From: Idiomarina zobellii | GTDB lineage: Bacteria > Pseudomonadota > Gammaproteobacteria > Enterobacterales > Alteromonadaceae | Reading direction: 5' to 3' | Length of the DNA stretch: 64,000 bases | Assembly (NCBI RefSeq): GCF_900100855.1 | Contig: NZ_FNCB01000005.1 | Location: 105,250 to 169,249, forward strand | Part shown: piece by piece, positions 26,426 through 38,630 of the stretch | Position numbering within the stretch: the stretch's first letter is position 1 | Layout of the letters: each line of letters begins with the position of its first letter | Made by a program: the position numbers and the translations under genes | Notes under the pieces: generated by a model | The model's database searches: none | What the model was told of the DNA's origin: nothing | Seen by the model: only the letters and a program-made list of their open reading frames with translations

Positions 26426-28083
26426 TGCGGACTCGGCGTTTTTACAAAATCACCAAAACCTTACTGACTTACGGGCTGGATGATTTAATTCCGGCTCGTT
26501 GGTTGCCCTGGACGATACGCCTGGGTCGTCATGCGCTATTTTGGATGCCCAATAAGCACAAAGACAAGCCGGCTGGCGTTCGCTTAAGGTTGGCGTTGGA
26601 GCAGCTGGGGCCTGTTTGGGTTAAATTTGGTCAAATGCTCTCGACACGCCGGGACTTATTGCCGCCGGATATTGCTATTGAGCTGGCGCGATTGCAAGAC
26701 AAAGTCCCTCCGTTTGACGGTGTAGCTGCGCAGAAAATCATTGAGAAGTCGCTGAATTTAAAAAGCATTGATGATTGCTTTATTGGGTTTGATACGACAC
26801 CGCTTGCGTCAGCGTCTATTGCTCAAGTGCATACCGCGCAGCTAAAACAGGCGGACGAGATTGTCGATGTGGTCATTAAAGTTATTAGGCCAGACATTCG
26901 GGAAACCATTCATGCCGACCTTGAGCTGATGGAAACACTGGCTTCTGTGGCGGCGAAACACCTGCCCGACGGGCGTCGTCTAAAGCCCAAAGAAGTGGTT
27001 AAAGAATACCGTAAGACATTGCTGGACGAGTTGGACTTATTGCGTGAAGCGGGCAATGCGATTCAGCTTAAGCGTAACTTTGAAAACTCTGACATGCTCT
27101 ATATTCCGGTGGTTTACAGTGACTACAGCCGCCATAACGTAATGGTGATGGAGCGCATTGACGGCATACCGGTGAGCGATGTTGATACTCTGCGAGCCCG
27201 TGGTGTCGATATGAAAAAGCTGGCCGAGCGCGGTGTTGAAGTGTTCTTTACACAAGTATTCCGCGACAGCTTCTTTCACGCCGACATGCATCCTGGCAAT
27301 ATTTTTGTCGCCAAAGACGACCCGTTGCACCCACGCTATATTGGCATCGATTTTGGTATTGTCGGTACCCTGAACAGGGACGACAAACGCTATTTGGCGG
27401 AAAACTTTTTGGCCTTTTTTAATCGCGACTATCGTAAAGTCGCTGAGCTGCATGTTGACTCCGGTTGGGTACCCCGCCACACCAATATCGAAGAGTTCGA
27501 ATCGGCGATTCGCACGGTTTGTGAGCCTATCTTCGAAAAGCCACTGGCGGAAATTTCGTTCGGGCATGTGCTTATTAATTTGTTCAATACCGCCCGCCGG
27601 TTTGAAATGGAAGTGCAGCCGCAGTTAGTTCTCCTGCAAAAGACGTTGCTTTACATTGAAGGCTTGGGGCGTCAGCTCTACCCGGAACTCGACTTGTGGA
27701 AAACAGCAAAGCCATTCCTTGAGCGCTGGATGAATGAGCAACTCGGCTGGCGTGCCGTGGTGCGCTCGGTAAAAGAAAATGCGCCTTACTGGGCGGAGAA
27801 AATGCCGGAAATACCGAACATGATTTACGAGAGCCTGCGTCAGTATCAGACTCAACCCAAACAGAACGACCGTCGATGGGAAGCGCAGTTCCGGGCGCAA
27901 CGACAGGCCTCAACGTCAACCTTCTGGACCTTATTAAGTGCCAGTGGACTCATTTGTACCACGTTATTATGGACTGACTCAGAATTGTCGGCGCCAACCA
28001 TAGGCTCTGGTATAATTACAGTATTGTTAGCTGTTATAGCCTGGCGAAGCCGGCCGAAAGCATCGAACGGCGAATTTAACTAA
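26425..28083 (+). CDS. ubiB: UbiB atypical kinase/ATPase of ubiquinone biosynthesis
   Basis: A 552-residue protein of the ABC1/ADCK family. The KxGQ motif appears as [10 protein letters not shown] (about 72-81), an ASIAQVHTA nucleotide loop near 128, catalytic [12 protein letters not shown] near 286 and GIDFGIVG near 308. Two C-terminal membrane segments (about 498-516 and 524-541) anchor it to the inner membrane. It supports ubiquinone assembly, probably by ATP-driven handling of lipid precursors. Confidence 0.95.
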   Translation: MRTRRFYKITKTLLTYGLDDLIPARWLPWTIRLGRHALFWMPNKHKDKPAGVRLRLALEQLGPVWVKFGQMLSTRRDLLPPDIAIELARLQDKVPPFDGVAAQKIIEKSLNLKSIDDCFIGFDTTPLASASIAQVHTAQLKQADEIVDVVIKVIRPDIRETIHADLELMETLASVAAKHLPDGRRLKPKEVVKEYRKTLLDELDLLREAGNAIQLKRNFENSDMLYIPVVYSDYSRHNVMVMERIDGIPVSDVDTLRARGVDMKKLAERGVEVFFTQVFRDSFFHADMHPGNIFVAKDDPLHPRYIGIDFGIVGTLNRDDKRYLAENFLAFFNRDYRKVAELHVDSGWVPRHTNIEEFESAIRTVCEPIFEKPLAEISFGHVLINLFNTARRFEMEVQPQLVLLQKTLLYIEGLGRQLYPELDLWKTAKPFLERWMNEQLGWRAVVRSVKENAPYWAEKMPEIPNMIYESLRQYQTQPKQNDRRWEAQFRAQRQASTSTFWTLLSASGLICTTLLWTDSELSAPTIGSGIITVLLAVIAWRSRPKASNGEFN

Positions 28084-28103
28084 AAACGATTATAGGAAAG
28101 CAC

Positions 28104-28328
28104 ATGGGTATATCACCTTGGCAGTTACTGATTCTGCTCGTTATTGTTGTTTTACTGTTTGGCACCAAGCGTTTGCGCAATATGGGCTCAGACTTGGGTA
28201 ATGCCGTAAAAGGCTTCAAAAAGTCAATGAACGACGAAGCCGATGACAAGGACAGCAAAGATAAGAAAAAAGGGTCGCTGCAGGACAAAGAGCAACATGA
28301 CGACTCGGACACATCCGGAAAGTCGTAA
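28104..28328 (+). CDS. tatA: Sec-independent translocase subunit TatA
   Basis: A 74-residue protein. One N-terminal membrane helix ([20 protein letters not shown]) is followed by the amphipathic helix [17 protein letters not shown] and a charged tail. TatA oligomers form the passage for folded proteins across the inner membrane. RBS AGGA precedes ATG 28104. The tatABC cluster follows ubiB directly. Confidence 0.95.
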   Translation: MGISPWQLLILLVIVVLLFGTKRLRNMGSDLGNAVKGFKKSMNDEADDKDSKDKKKGSLQDKEQHDDSDTSGKS

Positions 28329-28679
28329 ATGTTCGATATTGGCTTTTGGGAGTTATTGCTGATAGCAATTGTCGGGCTGCTGGTGCTAGGTCCCGAGCGG
28401 CTTCCCTCTGCCATTCGTGGTTTCCAGCGTATGCTCAGTGGCGTGCGCCAATACACGCAAAAAGTCCAAAGTGAACTTGACCACGAGCTTCGTATTAAAG
28501 AGTTGCATGAGCACTTAAAGCAGGCCGAAAGTCAGGATCTCGAAAACCTTAGCCCCGAGTTGCAACGCTCGCTCGTTGAGCTGAGAAATGCCGCCGCCGA
28601 CGTTCAGCGTCCTTATTCTAAAAAATCGGACGACTCTAATTCATCGAACACGTCAGATAAAAGCAAGGATACTGAATGA
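28329..28679 (+). CDS. tatB: Sec-independent translocase subunit TatB
   Basis: A 116-residue protein. The TatB N-terminus [26 protein letters not shown] is followed by a long amphipathic helix ([23 protein letters not shown]) and a disordered serine/aspartate tail. With TatC it forms the twin-arginine signal receptor. It starts right after the tatA stop and overlaps tatC by 4 bases. Confidence 0.95.
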   Translation: MFDIGFWELLLIAIVGLLVLGPERLPSAIRGFQRMLSGVRQYTQKVQSELDHELRIKELHEHLKQAESQDLENLSPELQRSLVELRNAAADVQRPYSKKSDDSNSSNTSDKSKDTE

Positions 28680-29419
28680 GTGACTCACCGTTACTGAATC
28701 ACTTGCTGGAATTGCGCAACCGGCTGTTGCGGTCGGTGTTAGCTGTACTGGTTGTCTTTGCGGCACTGGCGTATTTTGCGAACGACCTTTATAACTTGTT
28801 GGCTCAGCCCTTGTTAGTGGCGCTGCCCAGCGACTCGCAAATGATAGCAACTGACGTTGCAGCGCCGTTTTTCACGCCGTTTAAACTCACCTTTGTTGTC
28901 GCACTGGCACTCGCCATTCCCTATTTGCTGTGGCAGCTCTGGGCCTTTATTGCACCGGGGCTCTATCGCAAAGAAAAACGTTTAGTAGTGCCGTTGCTCA
29001 TTAGCAGCACCTTGCTGTTTTACGCTGGTGTAGCCTTTGCGTATTTTGTTGTTTTACCCATTGCTATGGCGTTCTTTACCGGTGCGGCTCCCGAAGGCGT
29101 TACGGTTGCAACGGATATAAGCCGTTATCTCGATTTTGTGTTGGCCATATTTATGGCTTTTGGCATTGCTTTTGAAACACCTGTCGCCATTATGTTGTTG
29201 ATATGGAGTGGTGTCAGTACTCGCGAATCTTTGGCGCGCAAACGGCCTTACATTATTGTCGGGGCGTTTACTGTCGGCATGTTGTTAACGCCTCCGGACG
29301 TTATTTCGCAAACCTTACTGGCTATTCCAATGTGGTTACTGTTTGAGCTGGGCTTGCAAATAAGCCGTTGGTATACACCGTCTCAGTCGAACGATAAAGA
29401 AACCGCTGATGAGGCTTAA
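28676..29419 (+). CDS. tatC: Sec-independent translocase subunit TatC
   Basis: A 247-residue inner-membrane protein with six segments. [12 protein letters not shown] near the N-terminus and [19 protein letters not shown] are TatC hallmarks. The acidic residue that reads the twin-arginine motif is in the latter region. It overlaps tatB by 4 bases (ATGA) and is followed by tatD. Confidence 0.96.
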   Translation: MSDSPLLNHLLELRNRLLRSVLAVLVVFAALAYFANDLYNLLAQPLLVALPSDSQMIATDVAAPFFTPFKLTFVVALALAIPYLLWQLWAFIAPGLYRKEKRLVVPLLISSTLLFYAGVAFAYFVVLPIAMAFFTGAAPEGVTVATDISRYLDFVLAIFMAFGIAFETPVAIMLLIWSGVSTRESLARKRPYIIVGAFTVGMLLTPPDVISQTLLAIPMWLLFELGLQISRWYTPSQSNDKETADEA

Positions 29420-29421
29420 CG

Positions 29422-30201
29422 ATGTGGTTTGATGCAGGAGTGAATTTAACCAACAAACGGTTATTGAAGGCGTTGCCTGAAGTGATGGAGGCTGCGGAAA
29501 AAGCCGGTGTGACTAGGCAACTGATTATAGCGACCTCGCTCGAAGAAACGCGAGAAGCGATAAAACTTTGTGAGCAATACCCACAACAGTTAGTGATGAC
29601 TGCTGGCATTCATCCCCATGACGCCGAGCAAGCCCCCGAGAGTTTCGCTGATGAGTTAAGAGCGCTTGCTGAGCACAAAGCTGTTGTTGCTATTGGCGAG
29701 TGTGGGCTCGACTTTAACCGAAATTATTCGCCTCAAGACACTCAGGAAGAAGTGTTCGTCGCGCAAATAAAGTTAGCGAATGAGCTTAACTTACCGTTGT
29801 ACCTCCACGAGCGTGACGCTATTGATAAACAAATTGAATTGTTGAACCGCTACTGCGATGATGATGCGACCTGTTTAACGCATTGTTTTACAGGTGGTCC
29901 TGCTGAATTAGAGCGGTATATGGCAAGAGGCCATTGGTTTGGTGTAACAGGCTGGATTTGCGATGAACGTCGTAACAGCGAGTTAATGGCAGCTTTACCG
30001 AGCATGCCGCTCGACAGGTTAGTGCTGGAAACGGATGCGCCATTTTTACTGCCCAGAGGTATTAAACCTCGTCCGAAAATGAATGAGCCGAAGTATGTAC
30101 CGGTTATTGGTGCAGCGGTAGCCGAAGCATTGGGAATGTCCGCAGAAGCTCTGGCGAGCCAAACAACGAATAACGCCGAGCGGTTATTTAACTTAGGGTA
30201 A
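29422..30201 (+). CDS. tatD: TatD-family metal-dependent DNase
   Basis: A 259-residue TIM-barrel hydrolase. Metal ligands are visible in GIHPHDAEQ (about 61-69), GECGLDFNRNYS (about 91-102), HCFTGG (about 153-158) and ETDAPFLLPR (about 202-211). FDAGVNLTNKRL takes the place of the usual HLD opening, as in E. coli TatD itself. It degrades DNA in repair and fragmentation and is not needed for Tat export. The gene is 2 bases after tatC. Confidence 0.92.
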   Translation: MWFDAGVNLTNKRLLKALPEVMEAAEKAGVTRQLIIATSLEETREAIKLCEQYPQQLVMTAGIHPHDAEQAPESFADELRALAEHKAVVAIGECGLDFNRNYSPQDTQEEVFVAQIKLANELNLPLYLHERDAIDKQIELLNRYCDDDATCLTHCFTGGPAELERYMARGHWFGVTGWICDERRNSELMAALPSMPLDRLVLETDAPFLLPRGIKPRPKMNEPKYVPVIGAAVAEALGMSAEALASQTTNNAERLFNLG

Positions 30202-30207
30202 CGTGCA

Positions 30208-31983
30208 TTGCGCTTAACACGACGACTGACAAAACACTTTTTGCTGATGATGCTGTTAGCCATCGGTATGGCTGTCGCGTTTTCGTCGCATGCCCAATTG
30301 CTGACCAAAGCAGAGACATCTTTAGATATCGAGTACACAAACAGTGAGCAAAAGCTGTCATTGGACGAGGTTAAGCTGCTCGACGACGATCTGTGGTCAG
30401 AGCTGGAAACGAATAGAGCGTCTTTTGGTTATACCACGGATGAATACTGGTTCCGGTTTCAGTTAGAGGACTCAAATATCGACAGAGTGCTGCACATTGC
30501 TTACCCGCTGCTCGATGAGCTAAATATTTATATACAAACCGACGCAGGTATAAAAACTTACAAGCTCGGCGATACTAAACCGTTTCATGAACGCCCAATT
30601 CCCACGTCTGAATTTGCTGTTCCCCTTCCCAAAGGAACCAGCGGTACTGTGTATCTGAGTGCGTCGAGCCAAAGCTCAATGCGCTTGCCAATTGCTGTGC
30701 GCTCCAACATTGGCTTCTTTGAAACTCAAATGAATCGGCGTATTGCCGAGGGTATCTACTTTGGCGTTCTGCTGTGTATGGCGGTTTATAACCTGTTCGG
30801 GTTTGTCGCGTCACGTGAACCGGAGTTTGGTCTGTACTCGTTATATACCGTGTTTTTCGCGGGTCTGATGTTATCTCTGGAAGGGCTGGGTTTTCATTAC
30901 CTCTGGCCGGAGTCTATTTATCTCCAGGATAAGGGCATACCCATATTCGGTAGCCTGACATTTTTAACCGCCGCCTTATTTGCGTATCAGTTATTAGAGT
31001 TGAAACGATACCGAAATACACTGGGACGTGGGTTGATGGTTATGGCATTTTTGTCCGCCGCCAGTTTAGTGGTGGGGATATTCGCCAGTTACCGTATTAG
31101 TATTCATGTAATGCTGATATTAGCGGCTCCGGGCTGCTTTTTCTTGCTGTTAGTGGGCGCTTACTTATGGCGTAAAGGTTTTCTTTATGCGCGCATATTC
31201 ACATTGGCTTGGTGCAGCCTATTGCTATCGGTTATCGCTAACTCGCTCGGTTATTTAGGCGTTATCGACAGTATGTTCATTCAGCGCCATGCCATCATGC
31301 TTGGCTCGGGTATTGAGATTTTACTTCTGTCCTGGGTACTGGCAGTGCGCTATAACGAACAGCGCAAGGAGCGCCTGGCGGCACAGCAAAAATACAATCA
31401 AGAACTTGAAGAAAACGTTGAAGAACGTACCTTTGAGCTACAAATTGCACTGCGAGAGTTGCAGGACGTCAATAGTGAGCTTGAGCAGAAAAACATGGAA
31501 GATCCACTCACAGGTCTTTATAACCATCGTTACTTCCAGCAGCACTTAGAACGGGAGCTACGCCGTACAATGCGCAGAGAGCTTCCGCTGGCATTGCTGA
31601 TGATAGATGTTGATCACTTTAAACCCATTAACGATACCCATGGGCACTTGGTTGGCGATCAGATTTTAAAACAGTTAGCAGATTTAATGAATCAGCACGC
31701 CAAAAGAGCCGCTGATGTAGTTTGTCGCTACGGCGGTGAAGAGTTTGCCATTATTCTGCCGGAAACGGACCTTGATGATGCGAGAACTTTCGCTGAACAG
31801 TTGTTAAGTATGGTTCGGGAGCACGCTTTTGAAACCGATGTTGGTGAGCAACGTATCACCATCAGTGCCGGTGTTATATCAACCAGCAACCGTATTTTTG
31901 ATAATGTTGAAGAGCTTTTCAAAGCCGCAGACGAAGCCTTGTATAACGCTAAAAATCAGGGTCGTGACCAGGTTGCTGGGTAG
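30208..31983 (+). CDS. 7TMR-DISM membrane diguanylate cyclase
   Basis: A 591-residue sensor cyclase. TTG 30208 is taken as start because it gives a basic region (RLTRRLTKH) before the signal segment, while the first ATG lies inside it. The order is a periplasmic 7TMR-DISMED2-like domain (about 35-155), seven membrane segments (about 175-380), a coiled coil (about 385-425) and GGDEF (about 430-590). The active site is GGEEF (509-513), with the product-inhibition site RAAD five residues ahead (500-503), so it should make cyclic-di-GMP under feedback. The periplasmic domain may sense a carbohydrate-like ligand. hemB follows. Confidence 0.88.
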   Translation: MRLTRRLTKHFLLMMLLAIGMAVAFSSHAQLLTKAETSLDIEYTNSEQKLSLDEVKLLDDDLWSELETNRASFGYTTDEYWFRFQLEDSNIDRVLHIAYPLLDELNIYIQTDAGIKTYKLGDTKPFHERPIPTSEFAVPLPKGTSGTVYLSASSQSSMRLPIAVRSNIGFFETQMNRRIAEGIYFGVLLCMAVYNLFGFVASREPEFGLYSLYTVFFAGLMLSLEGLGFHYLWPESIYLQDKGIPIFGSLTFLTAALFAYQLLELKRYRNTLGRGLMVMAFLSAASLVVGIFASYRISIHVMLILAAPGCFFLLLVGAYLWRKGFLYARIFTLAWCSLLLSVIANSLGYLGVIDSMFIQRHAIMLGSGIEILLLSWVLAVRYNEQRKERLAAQQKYNQELEENVEERTFELQIALRELQDVNSELEQKNMEDPLTGLYNHRYFQQHLERELRRTMRRELPLALLMIDVDHFKPINDTHGHLVGDQILKQLADLMNQHAKRAADVVCRYGGEEFAIILPETDLDDARTFAEQLLSMVREHAFETDVGEQRITISAGVISTSNRIFDNVEELFKAADEALYNAKNQGRDQVAG

Positions 31984-31997
31984 TAAAGCAGGAGTAA

Positions 31998-33005
<1,008 letters not shown>

Positions 33006-33008
33006 CCG

Positions 33009-33935
33009 TTAAGCCGTTACTTCATTGGCGAGCTGTGCGAGTAACCCCTCGCGCAGGGCGCCATAAGTCACCTCAAACTCTTCTATATTCAATGCTTCAG
33101 TAATACCTGCAAGAATGGCTAAGCCGCCGGCCAGCACCGCTTTTCTGTCTTCTCTTAAGCCCGGAAAATCAAGTGCCTCCACGGTTCCTTTTTTGGCGCA
33201 GCGTTTCATCAATTCGGTCAGCCACTCACGCGTTAATTGTGTTTGACCTTCGGCGTGGGCTATTTCACTGACGGCTCTGAAGGTACCGGATGCACCCAGT
33301 ACGCGCTTCCAGCTGTGCTGATGGTAGTCGTTGAGAAAAGGCTCAATGAGGGAGGCTGCATCACTTTTTGCTTGTTCAAAAGAGCTGTTATTGAGTATGC
33401 CACCGCTAAAATAGCGATTCTGAAAAACCACACAGCCCATATCCAGGCTTTGCAAGTATTTCGGGCTTAAACCGTGCCCTGCAATGACTTCGGTACTGGC
33501 ACCTCCGATATCGATGACCAGCACATCGTCGGTGCACTGAGACACACTACACACACCTGAATAAATTAATTCAGCTTCCTGCTCGCCGGTAATGACCTGA
33601 ATAGGATGTCCTAAAGCGTTTTCAAATTGCTCGAGCAGCTGGGCCTGATTACTGGCTTTACGCAGTGCGGCGGTGGCGACAACAGTCACTGCATCAGGCT
33701 GGAATTGTTCGAGCTCTGAGGCAAAACCTAACAGGCATTGGCATGCCCGTTTTGCTGCGTCGTCATCAATGGTATTTGCTGCGTTAAGCCCGTCGGCCAG
33801 CCTGACTTTCTGTTTGTGGCGTGTAAGCACTCGGGGCTTTGGGAAAAAACCGGTCATTGAAACTTCTGCCATCAACAAATGAAAGCTGTTTGAGCCCATG
33901 TCGATGGCAGCCAGTTTTTTCTTTTTCAGCGCCAT
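33009..33935 (-). CDS. Short Ppx/GppA-family phosphatase
   Basis: A 308-residue member of the exopolyphosphatase/pppGpp phosphatase family. The ASKHA-fold motifs are AAIDMGSNSFHLLMAEV (about 9-25) and VLVIDIGGASTEVIAGHG (about 138-155), with VLGASGTFRAVSEIA near 213. It stops after the two-lobed core and lacks the C-terminal HD-like domain of the 500-residue E. coli enzymes. It is next to rhlB like gppA in E. coli, so pppGpp or polyphosphate hydrolysis is likely but not decided. The gene is 6 bases after rhlB on the same strand. Confidence 0.85.
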   Translation of the reverse strand: MALKKKKLAAIDMGSNSFHLLMAEVSMTGFFPKPRVLTRHKQKVRLADGLNAANTIDDDAAKRACQCLLGFASELEQFQPDAVTVVATAALRKASNQAQLLEQFENALGHPIQVITGEQEAELIYSGVCSVSQCTDDVLVIDIGGASTEVIAGHGLSPKYLQSLDMGCVVFQNRYFSGGILNNSSFEQAKSDAASLIEPFLNDYHQHSWKRVLGASGTFRAVSEIAHAEGQTQLTREWLTELMKRCAKKGTVEALDFPGLREDRKAVLAGGLAILAGITEALNIEEFEVTYGALREGLLAQLANEVTA

Positions 33936-33941
33936 TGGCGT

Positions 33942-35213
33942 TTATGACCTTGGAGGACCAGAGCGTCGACCACGTGGTTTGCCTTTATTGCCACCAGAGT
34001 TATGGCGGCGGCGTCGTTGTGGTGGGCGAGGACGTCTTAAGTCACTTAGCATAGCATCTGCGTCGTATTTGGTGACCGGAATGCTGTGACCAATATATTC
34101 CTCAATAGCCGGAAGGTTATAAACATACTCTTCACAGGCCAGGCTGATTGCAGCACCACTGGCGCCTGCGCGGCCAGTACGACCAATACGATGTACGTAG
34201 TCTTCGCAGTCGTCCGGCAAATCGAAGTTGTAGACGTGAGTCACTTCCGGAATATGCAGTCCACGTGCAGCGACATCGGTCGCGACCAGAAAGTCGATAC
34301 GGCCTTCGGCAAAGTCATCAAGAATTTTCAGCCGCTTTTTCTGCGGTACGTCGCCGGTTAAAAGTCCGGCTCTGTGATCATTTGCGACCAACCAGCCGTG
34401 AACTTTTTCACAACCGTGCTTGGTATTAGCGAACACAATGGCTTTTTCCGGCCAGTCTTCTTCAATAAGCGTTAGCAATAGCGGGAACTTATCCGGCTTA
34501 GACGGATAAAATAATTCTTCGGTGACACGTACTGCGGTTTTCTGTGCCGGTTCGACTTCCAGCTTAGTTGGCGCGTTCATGTGCTCGTATGCCAACTCTT
34601 GAACTCGATAAGACAGGGTTGCCGAGAACAATAGATTAAGACGTTTCGCAGGCTCGGGCATTTTGCGCAGCAAATAGCGAATATCATCAATGAAACCTAA
34701 GTCAAACATACGGTCGGCTTCATCCAGTACCACTACCTCAATGTCGTTCAATGAGAACAAGCCTTGCTTGTAAAAGTCGATAAGGCGACCTGTGGTGCCG
34801 ACCAGAATGTCCGGGCTATTACCTAACTGCTCTTTTTGAGAGTCATAGCCTTCGCCGCCGTATATGACCCCCATTTTCAAGCCACAGCTTTCCAGCAAGG
34901 GCTCTGCGTCGTGGGCAATCTGAATGGCAAGCTCACGGGTTGGGGCCATAATAAGGGCACGAGGGCCTGAATCGGTTTTTTCGGACGACGCGTTCTGCAT
35001 TAAGCGGTTGAAAGTCGCCAGAAGAAATGACAAGGTTTTCCCTGTTCCGGTTTGAGCCTGACCAGCAACGTCGCGCTCAGATAACGCAACAGGCAGACTT
35101 AACGCCTGGATTGGAGTACAATATTCGAATCCGGCATTGGATAGCGCTTGCTGTAATTTGGGATGAAGCGCCAAATCAGCGAAACGAGTTTCTGAAAGAT
35201 GTGTTTTATTCAT
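33942..35213 (-). CDS. rhlB: DEAD-box RNA helicase RhlB
   Basis: A 423-residue RNA helicase. [14 protein letters not shown] and the Q motif ([10 protein letters not shown]) open it, then AQTGTGKT (motif I), DEADRMFD (II), SATLS (III) and [12 protein letters not shown] (VI). The C-terminal tail is rich in arginine, glycine and proline. RhlB works with RNase E in mRNA decay. Position opposite trxA-rho and before gppA matches the enterobacterial rhlB. Confidence 0.92.
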   Translation of the reverse strand: MNKTHLSETRFADLALHPKLQQALSNAGFEYCTPIQALSLPVALSERDVAGQAQTGTGKTLSFLLATFNRLMQNASSEKTDSGPRALIMAPTRELAIQIAHDAEPLLESCGLKMGVIYGGEGYDSQKEQLGNSPDILVGTTGRLIDFYKQGLFSLNDIEVVVLDEADRMFDLGFIDDIRYLLRKMPEPAKRLNLLFSATLSYRVQELAYEHMNAPTKLEVEPAQKTAVRVTEELFYPSKPDKFPLLLTLIEEDWPEKAIVFANTKHGCEKVHGWLVANDHRAGLLTGDVPQKKRLKILDDFAEGRIDFLVATDVAARGLHIPEVTHVYNFDLPDDCEDYVHRIGRTGRAGASGAAISLACEEYVYNLPAIEEYIGHSIPVTKYDADAMLSDLRRPRPPQRRRRHNSGGNKGKPRGRRSGPPRS

Positions 35214-35304
35214 AAGTTATAAGCATATCAGTTTGCGCTTGTATTCAAAAACAGAAATAATACTATTCTATATTTCCACGCGAAAGAATTTAGCGGAGAG
35301 TACC

Positions 35305-35631
35305 ATGAGTGACGCAATTGTTCAGCTAAGCGATGACAGTTTTGACGAAGATGTCATCAAATCCGATAAACCTGTACTGGTCGACTTTTGGGCCGAGTGG
35401 TGTGGGCCTTGTAAAATGGTCGCGCCAATTCTGGACGACATTGCCGAAGAGTACGCCGGTAAGTTGGTTATTGGGAAGCTGAATGTGGACCATAACGAAC
35501 AAACCCCGCCGAAATTTAATATCCGCGGTATTCCTACGCTGCTGTTATTCAAAGACGGCGATGTGGTGGCAACCAAAGTTGGCGCGCTATCTCGAGCGCA
35601 ACTGGTTGAATTTCTTGACCAACACATTTAA
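35305..35631 (+). CDS. trxA: Thioredoxin 1
   Basis: A 108-residue thioredoxin with the WCGPCK active site (C33, C36) and the cis-proline loop RGIPTLLLF. It reduces protein disulfides using electrons from thioredoxin reductase. The ATG at 35305, after a GGAGAG site, gives the E. coli length. The 24-residue extension from 35233 is not used. It is divergent from rhlB and followed by rho, the conserved order. Confidence 0.96.
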   Translation: MSDAIVQLSDDSFDEDVIKSDKPVLVDFWAEWCGPCKMVAPILDDIAEEYAGKLVIGKLNVDHNEQTPPKFNIRGIPTLLLFKDGDVVATKVGALSRAQLVEFLDQHI

Positions 35632-35640
35632 TCGGTATCA

Positions 35641-35667
35641 AAAAGCGGCGCATTATGCGCCGTTTTT
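35641..35667 (+). terminator. Rho-independent terminator after trxA
   Basis: A 7-bp GC-rich stem CGGCGCA/TGCGCCG (35646-35652 with 35656-35662) has the loop TTA. It is flanked by four A and followed by five T. It separates trxA from rho. The remaining 214 bases to rho form the rho leader, where no other gene is seen. Confidence 0.88.
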
Positions 35668-35881
35668 GTTAGCAAAACTGGACGAACTCTAATTTTGGTG
35701 ATACCTTTCTGTTTATTAACTATTCAAGCAGGCTTGCCAACTCCACCGGCGCGCCTTGTTAAGTAAGAGAAACTTCTGTTTCTGACTTCGCAACTCGCGA
35801 AATCCGAACGTTCCAATTGTTTTAATATTCTAGAGTCAATAAAAAGGCTTTGTGTTCAATCGATAACTCGAAAACCCTCCT

Positions 35882-37150
35882 ATGAATCTAACTGAACTTA
35901 AAGATAAACCCGTAAACGAGCTTGTTGAGCTCGCGGACTCAATGGGCCTTGAGAATATGGCCCGTCTGCGCAAGCAGGACATCATTTTTGCTATTTTAAA
36001 GGCGCACGCAAAAAGCGGTGAAGACATATACGGCGGCGGTGTGTTGGAAATTTTGCAGGACGGCTTCGGCTTCTTGCGATCAGCCGACTCGTCATATTTG
36101 GCCGGCCCCGATGATATTTATGTATCGCCTAGCCAAATTCGTCGCTTTAACTTACGCACCGGCGACACTATTGGCGGCAAAATTCGACCGCCGAAAGACA
36201 GCGAACGTTATTTTGCTCTTCTGAAAATTCGCGAAGTTAACTTCGACAAGCCTGAAAATTCCCGTAATAAAATTCTTTTTGAAAACCTGACACCACTGCA
36301 TGCAGACGAACGTTTTCGTTTAGAGCGCGGCAATGGCAGTACTGAAGATATTACGGCGCGTGTTCTCGACTTGTCGGCACCTATTGGTAAAGGCCAGCGT
36401 GGTCTTATTGTTGCACCGCCGAAAGCGGGTAAAACGTTATTACTGCAGAACGTTGCGACTTCTATTGCGGCGAATCATCCTGAAGCAGAGCTTATTGTAC
36501 TGCTTATCGATGAGCGTCCGGAAGAAGTAACGGAAATGCACCGTTTGGTGCAGGGTGAAGTGGTTGCTTCAACTTTCGATGAGCCTGCCAGCCGCCACGT
36601 ACAGGTTGCTGAAATGGTTATCGAAAAAGCGAAGCGTTTGGTTGAGCACAAAAAAGATGTCGTCATCTTATTGGACTCGATTACTCGCTTGGCGCGTGCT
36701 TATAACACCGTTATTCCAAGCTCAGGTAAAGTCCTGACGGGTGGTGTGGACGCTAACGCGCTACACAAGCCAAAACGCTTCTTTGGTGCAGCACGTAACG
36801 TTGAAGAAGGCGGCAGCTTAACCATTATTGCAACTGCGCTTATCGATACCGGCTCGAAGATGGATGAAGTTATCTACGAAGAGTTTAAAGGTACCGGTAA
36901 CATGGAACTGCATTTGAACCGTAAGTTGGCAGAGAAACGTGTTTTCCCTGCGATCGACTTTAATCGTTCAGGTACACGTCGTGAAGAATTGCTGACGTCT
37001 CAGGACGAGCTGCAGAAAATGTGGATCCTGCGGAAGATTATGAACCCAATGGGCGAAGTTGAAGCCATGGAGTTCCTGATTGATCGTTTGCAGATGACTA
37101 AGACCAACGACGAATTCTTCGAATCGATGAAGCGTCAACGCAACAGCTAA
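35882..37150 (+). CDS. rho: Transcription termination factor Rho
   Basis: A 422-residue hexameric RNA helicase, with the N-terminal domain [40 protein letters not shown], the cold-shock RNA-binding fold ([29 protein letters not shown], about 62-90), Walker A APPKAGKT (about 179-186), the Walker B-type [11 protein letters not shown], and the R-loop region. The length is near E. coli Rho (419). The leader of about 210 bases may permit autoregulation, as known in E. coli. Confidence 0.97.
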   Translation: MNLTELKDKPVNELVELADSMGLENMARLRKQDIIFAILKAHAKSGEDIYGGGVLEILQDGFGFLRSADSSYLAGPDDIYVSPSQIRRFNLRTGDTIGGKIRPPKDSERYFALLKIREVNFDKPENSRNKILFENLTPLHADERFRLERGNGSTEDITARVLDLSAPIGKGQRGLIVAPPKAGKTLLLQNVATSIAANHPEAELIVLLIDERPEEVTEMHRLVQGEVVASTFDEPASRHVQVAEMVIEKAKRLVEHKKDVVILLDSITRLARAYNTVIPSSGKVLTGGVDANALHKPKRFFGAARNVEEGGSLTIIATALIDTGSKMDEVIYEEFKGTGNMELHLNRKLAEKRVFPAIDFNRSGTRREELLTSQDELQKMWILRKIMNPMGEVEAMEFLIDRLQMTKTNDEFFESMKRQRNS

Positions 37151-37157
37151 GCGGCGT

Positions 37158-38630
37158 ATGAAATATCAAGATCTGCGAGACTTCATCGCGCTCCTCGAAG
37201 AGCGCGGTGAACTTAAACGCATCCAGCAAGAAATAGCCCCCTACCTTGAAATTACCGAAATATCTGACCGTACACTGAAAGCAGAGGGCCCGGCCTTATT
37301 GTTTGAGAACGTGAAAGGTCATGATATGCCGGTGTTGGCGAACCTCTTTGGTACGCCAGAACGTGTGGCTTTGGGTATGGGGCAAGAGTCAGTGACAGCT
37401 TTGCGTGATGTCGGCAAATTACTGGCGTTTTTAAAAGAACCAGAGCCGCCGAAGGGCTTCCGCGATGCATTGAATTTGCTGCCAACGTACAAAAAAGTGC
37501 TTAGTATGTCGCCGAAAAAGCTTAAAAAGGCGCCATGTCAGCAGGTAGTAATGAGTGGCGATGACGTTGACTTGACCAAACTGCCAATTCAGCACTGTTG
37601 GCCGGGCGATGTAGCGCCGTTAGTCACCTGGGGGCTTACAGTGACCCGGGGGCCACATAAAGAGCGCCAGAACTTAGGTATTTATCGCCAGCAACTTTTG
37701 GGGCCGAATAAGCTTATTATGCGCTGGTTGTCGCATCGCGGTGGCGCGTTGGATTTTCAGGAGTGGTGCCAGCAGCATCCGGGTGAGAAATTCCCTGTTT
37801 CGGTAGCCTTAGGTGCTGACCCTGCAACTATTTTAGGGGCGGTAACACCTGTACCGGATAGCTTATCCGAGTACGCCTTTGCTGGCCTGCTGCGCGACAG
37901 CAAAACCGAAGTGACACAGTGCCTAAGCAATGACTTACAAGTTCCGGCACATGCAGAAATTATTCTGGAAGGTTACATTGAGCCGGGTGAAATGGCGCCG
38001 GAAGGGCCTTATGGCGACCATACTGGCTATTACAACGAAGTGGATGAGTTTCCGGTGTTTACCGTGACTCATGTTACCCATCGTAAAGACCCGATTTACC
38101 ACAGCACTTATACCGGCCGGCCGCCAGATGAGCCCGCAGTATTGGGTGTGGCTTTGAACGAGGTTTTCATTCCGTTATTGCAAAAGCAGTTTCCGGAAAT
38201 TGTGGATTTTTATTTGCCACCGGAAGGCTGTTCGTACCGTTTAGCCGTAGTCACTATGAAGAAGCAGTACTCAGGTCATGCCAAACGCGTGATGATGGGA
38301 GTCTGGTCGTTCTTGCGTCAGTTTATGTATACCAAGTTCGTGATTGTGTGTGACGACGATGTGAATGCGCGAGACTGGAAAGACGTGATTTGGGCTATGA
38401 CGACCCGAATGGATCCGGCTCGCGACACCACTTTGGTTGAAAACACACCAATTGACTACTTAGATTTTGCGTCACCAGTGTCGGGTCTTGGTTCGAAAAT
38501 GGGTATGGACGCAACCAACAAATGGCCCGGTGAAACTGACCGCGAATGGGGCGAGCCTATTGTCATGAGTGAAGAGGTTAAGCAGCGTGTCGACCAGCTG
38601 TGGGACGAACTGAACATTATGGAGTCGTGA
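37158..38630 (+). CDS. ubiD: UbiD 3-octaprenyl-4-hydroxybenzoate decarboxylase
   Basis: A 490-residue enzyme (E. coli 497) that uses prenylated FMN from UbiX to remove the carboxyl group in ubiquinone synthesis. [22 protein letters not shown] is the family start. [26 protein letters not shown] binds the flavin and phosphate, and [20 protein letters not shown] holds the catalytic glutamate region. It begins 7 bases after rho and ends directly before fre, the gammaproteobacterial ubiD-fre pair. Confidence 0.95.
   Translation: MKYQDLRDFIALLEERGELKRIQQEIAPYLEITEISDRTLKAEGPALLFENVKGHDMPVLANLFGTPERVALGMGQESVTALRDVGKLLAFLKEPEPPKGFRDALNLLPTYKKVLSMSPKKLKKAPCQQVVMSGDDVDLTKLPIQHCWPGDVAPLVTWGLTVTRGPHKERQNLGIYRQQLLGPNKLIMRWLSHRGGALDFQEWCQQHPGEKFPVSVALGADPATILGAVTPVPDSLSEYAFAGLLRDSKTEVTQCLSNDLQVPAHAEIILEGYIEPGEMAPEGPYGDHTGYYNEVDEFPVFTVTHVTHRKDPIYHSTYTGRPPDEPAVLGVALNEVFIPLLQKQFPEIVDFYLPPEGCSYRLAVVTMKKQYSGHAKRVMMGVWSFLRQFMYTKFVIVCDDDVNARDWKDVIWAMTTRMDPARDTTLVENTPIDYLDFASPVSGLGSKMGMDATNKWPGETDREWGEPIVMSEEVKQRVDQLWDELNIMES

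Noticed and set aside
27037..27567. A 176-codon open frame on the minus strand
   Set aside because: It is entirely antisense to ubiB, whose motifs are clear. The translated product shows no family features.
29850..30338. A 162-codon open frame on the minus strand
   Set aside because: It is antisense to tatD and the start of the cyclase gene, has no ribosome site and no recognisable motif.
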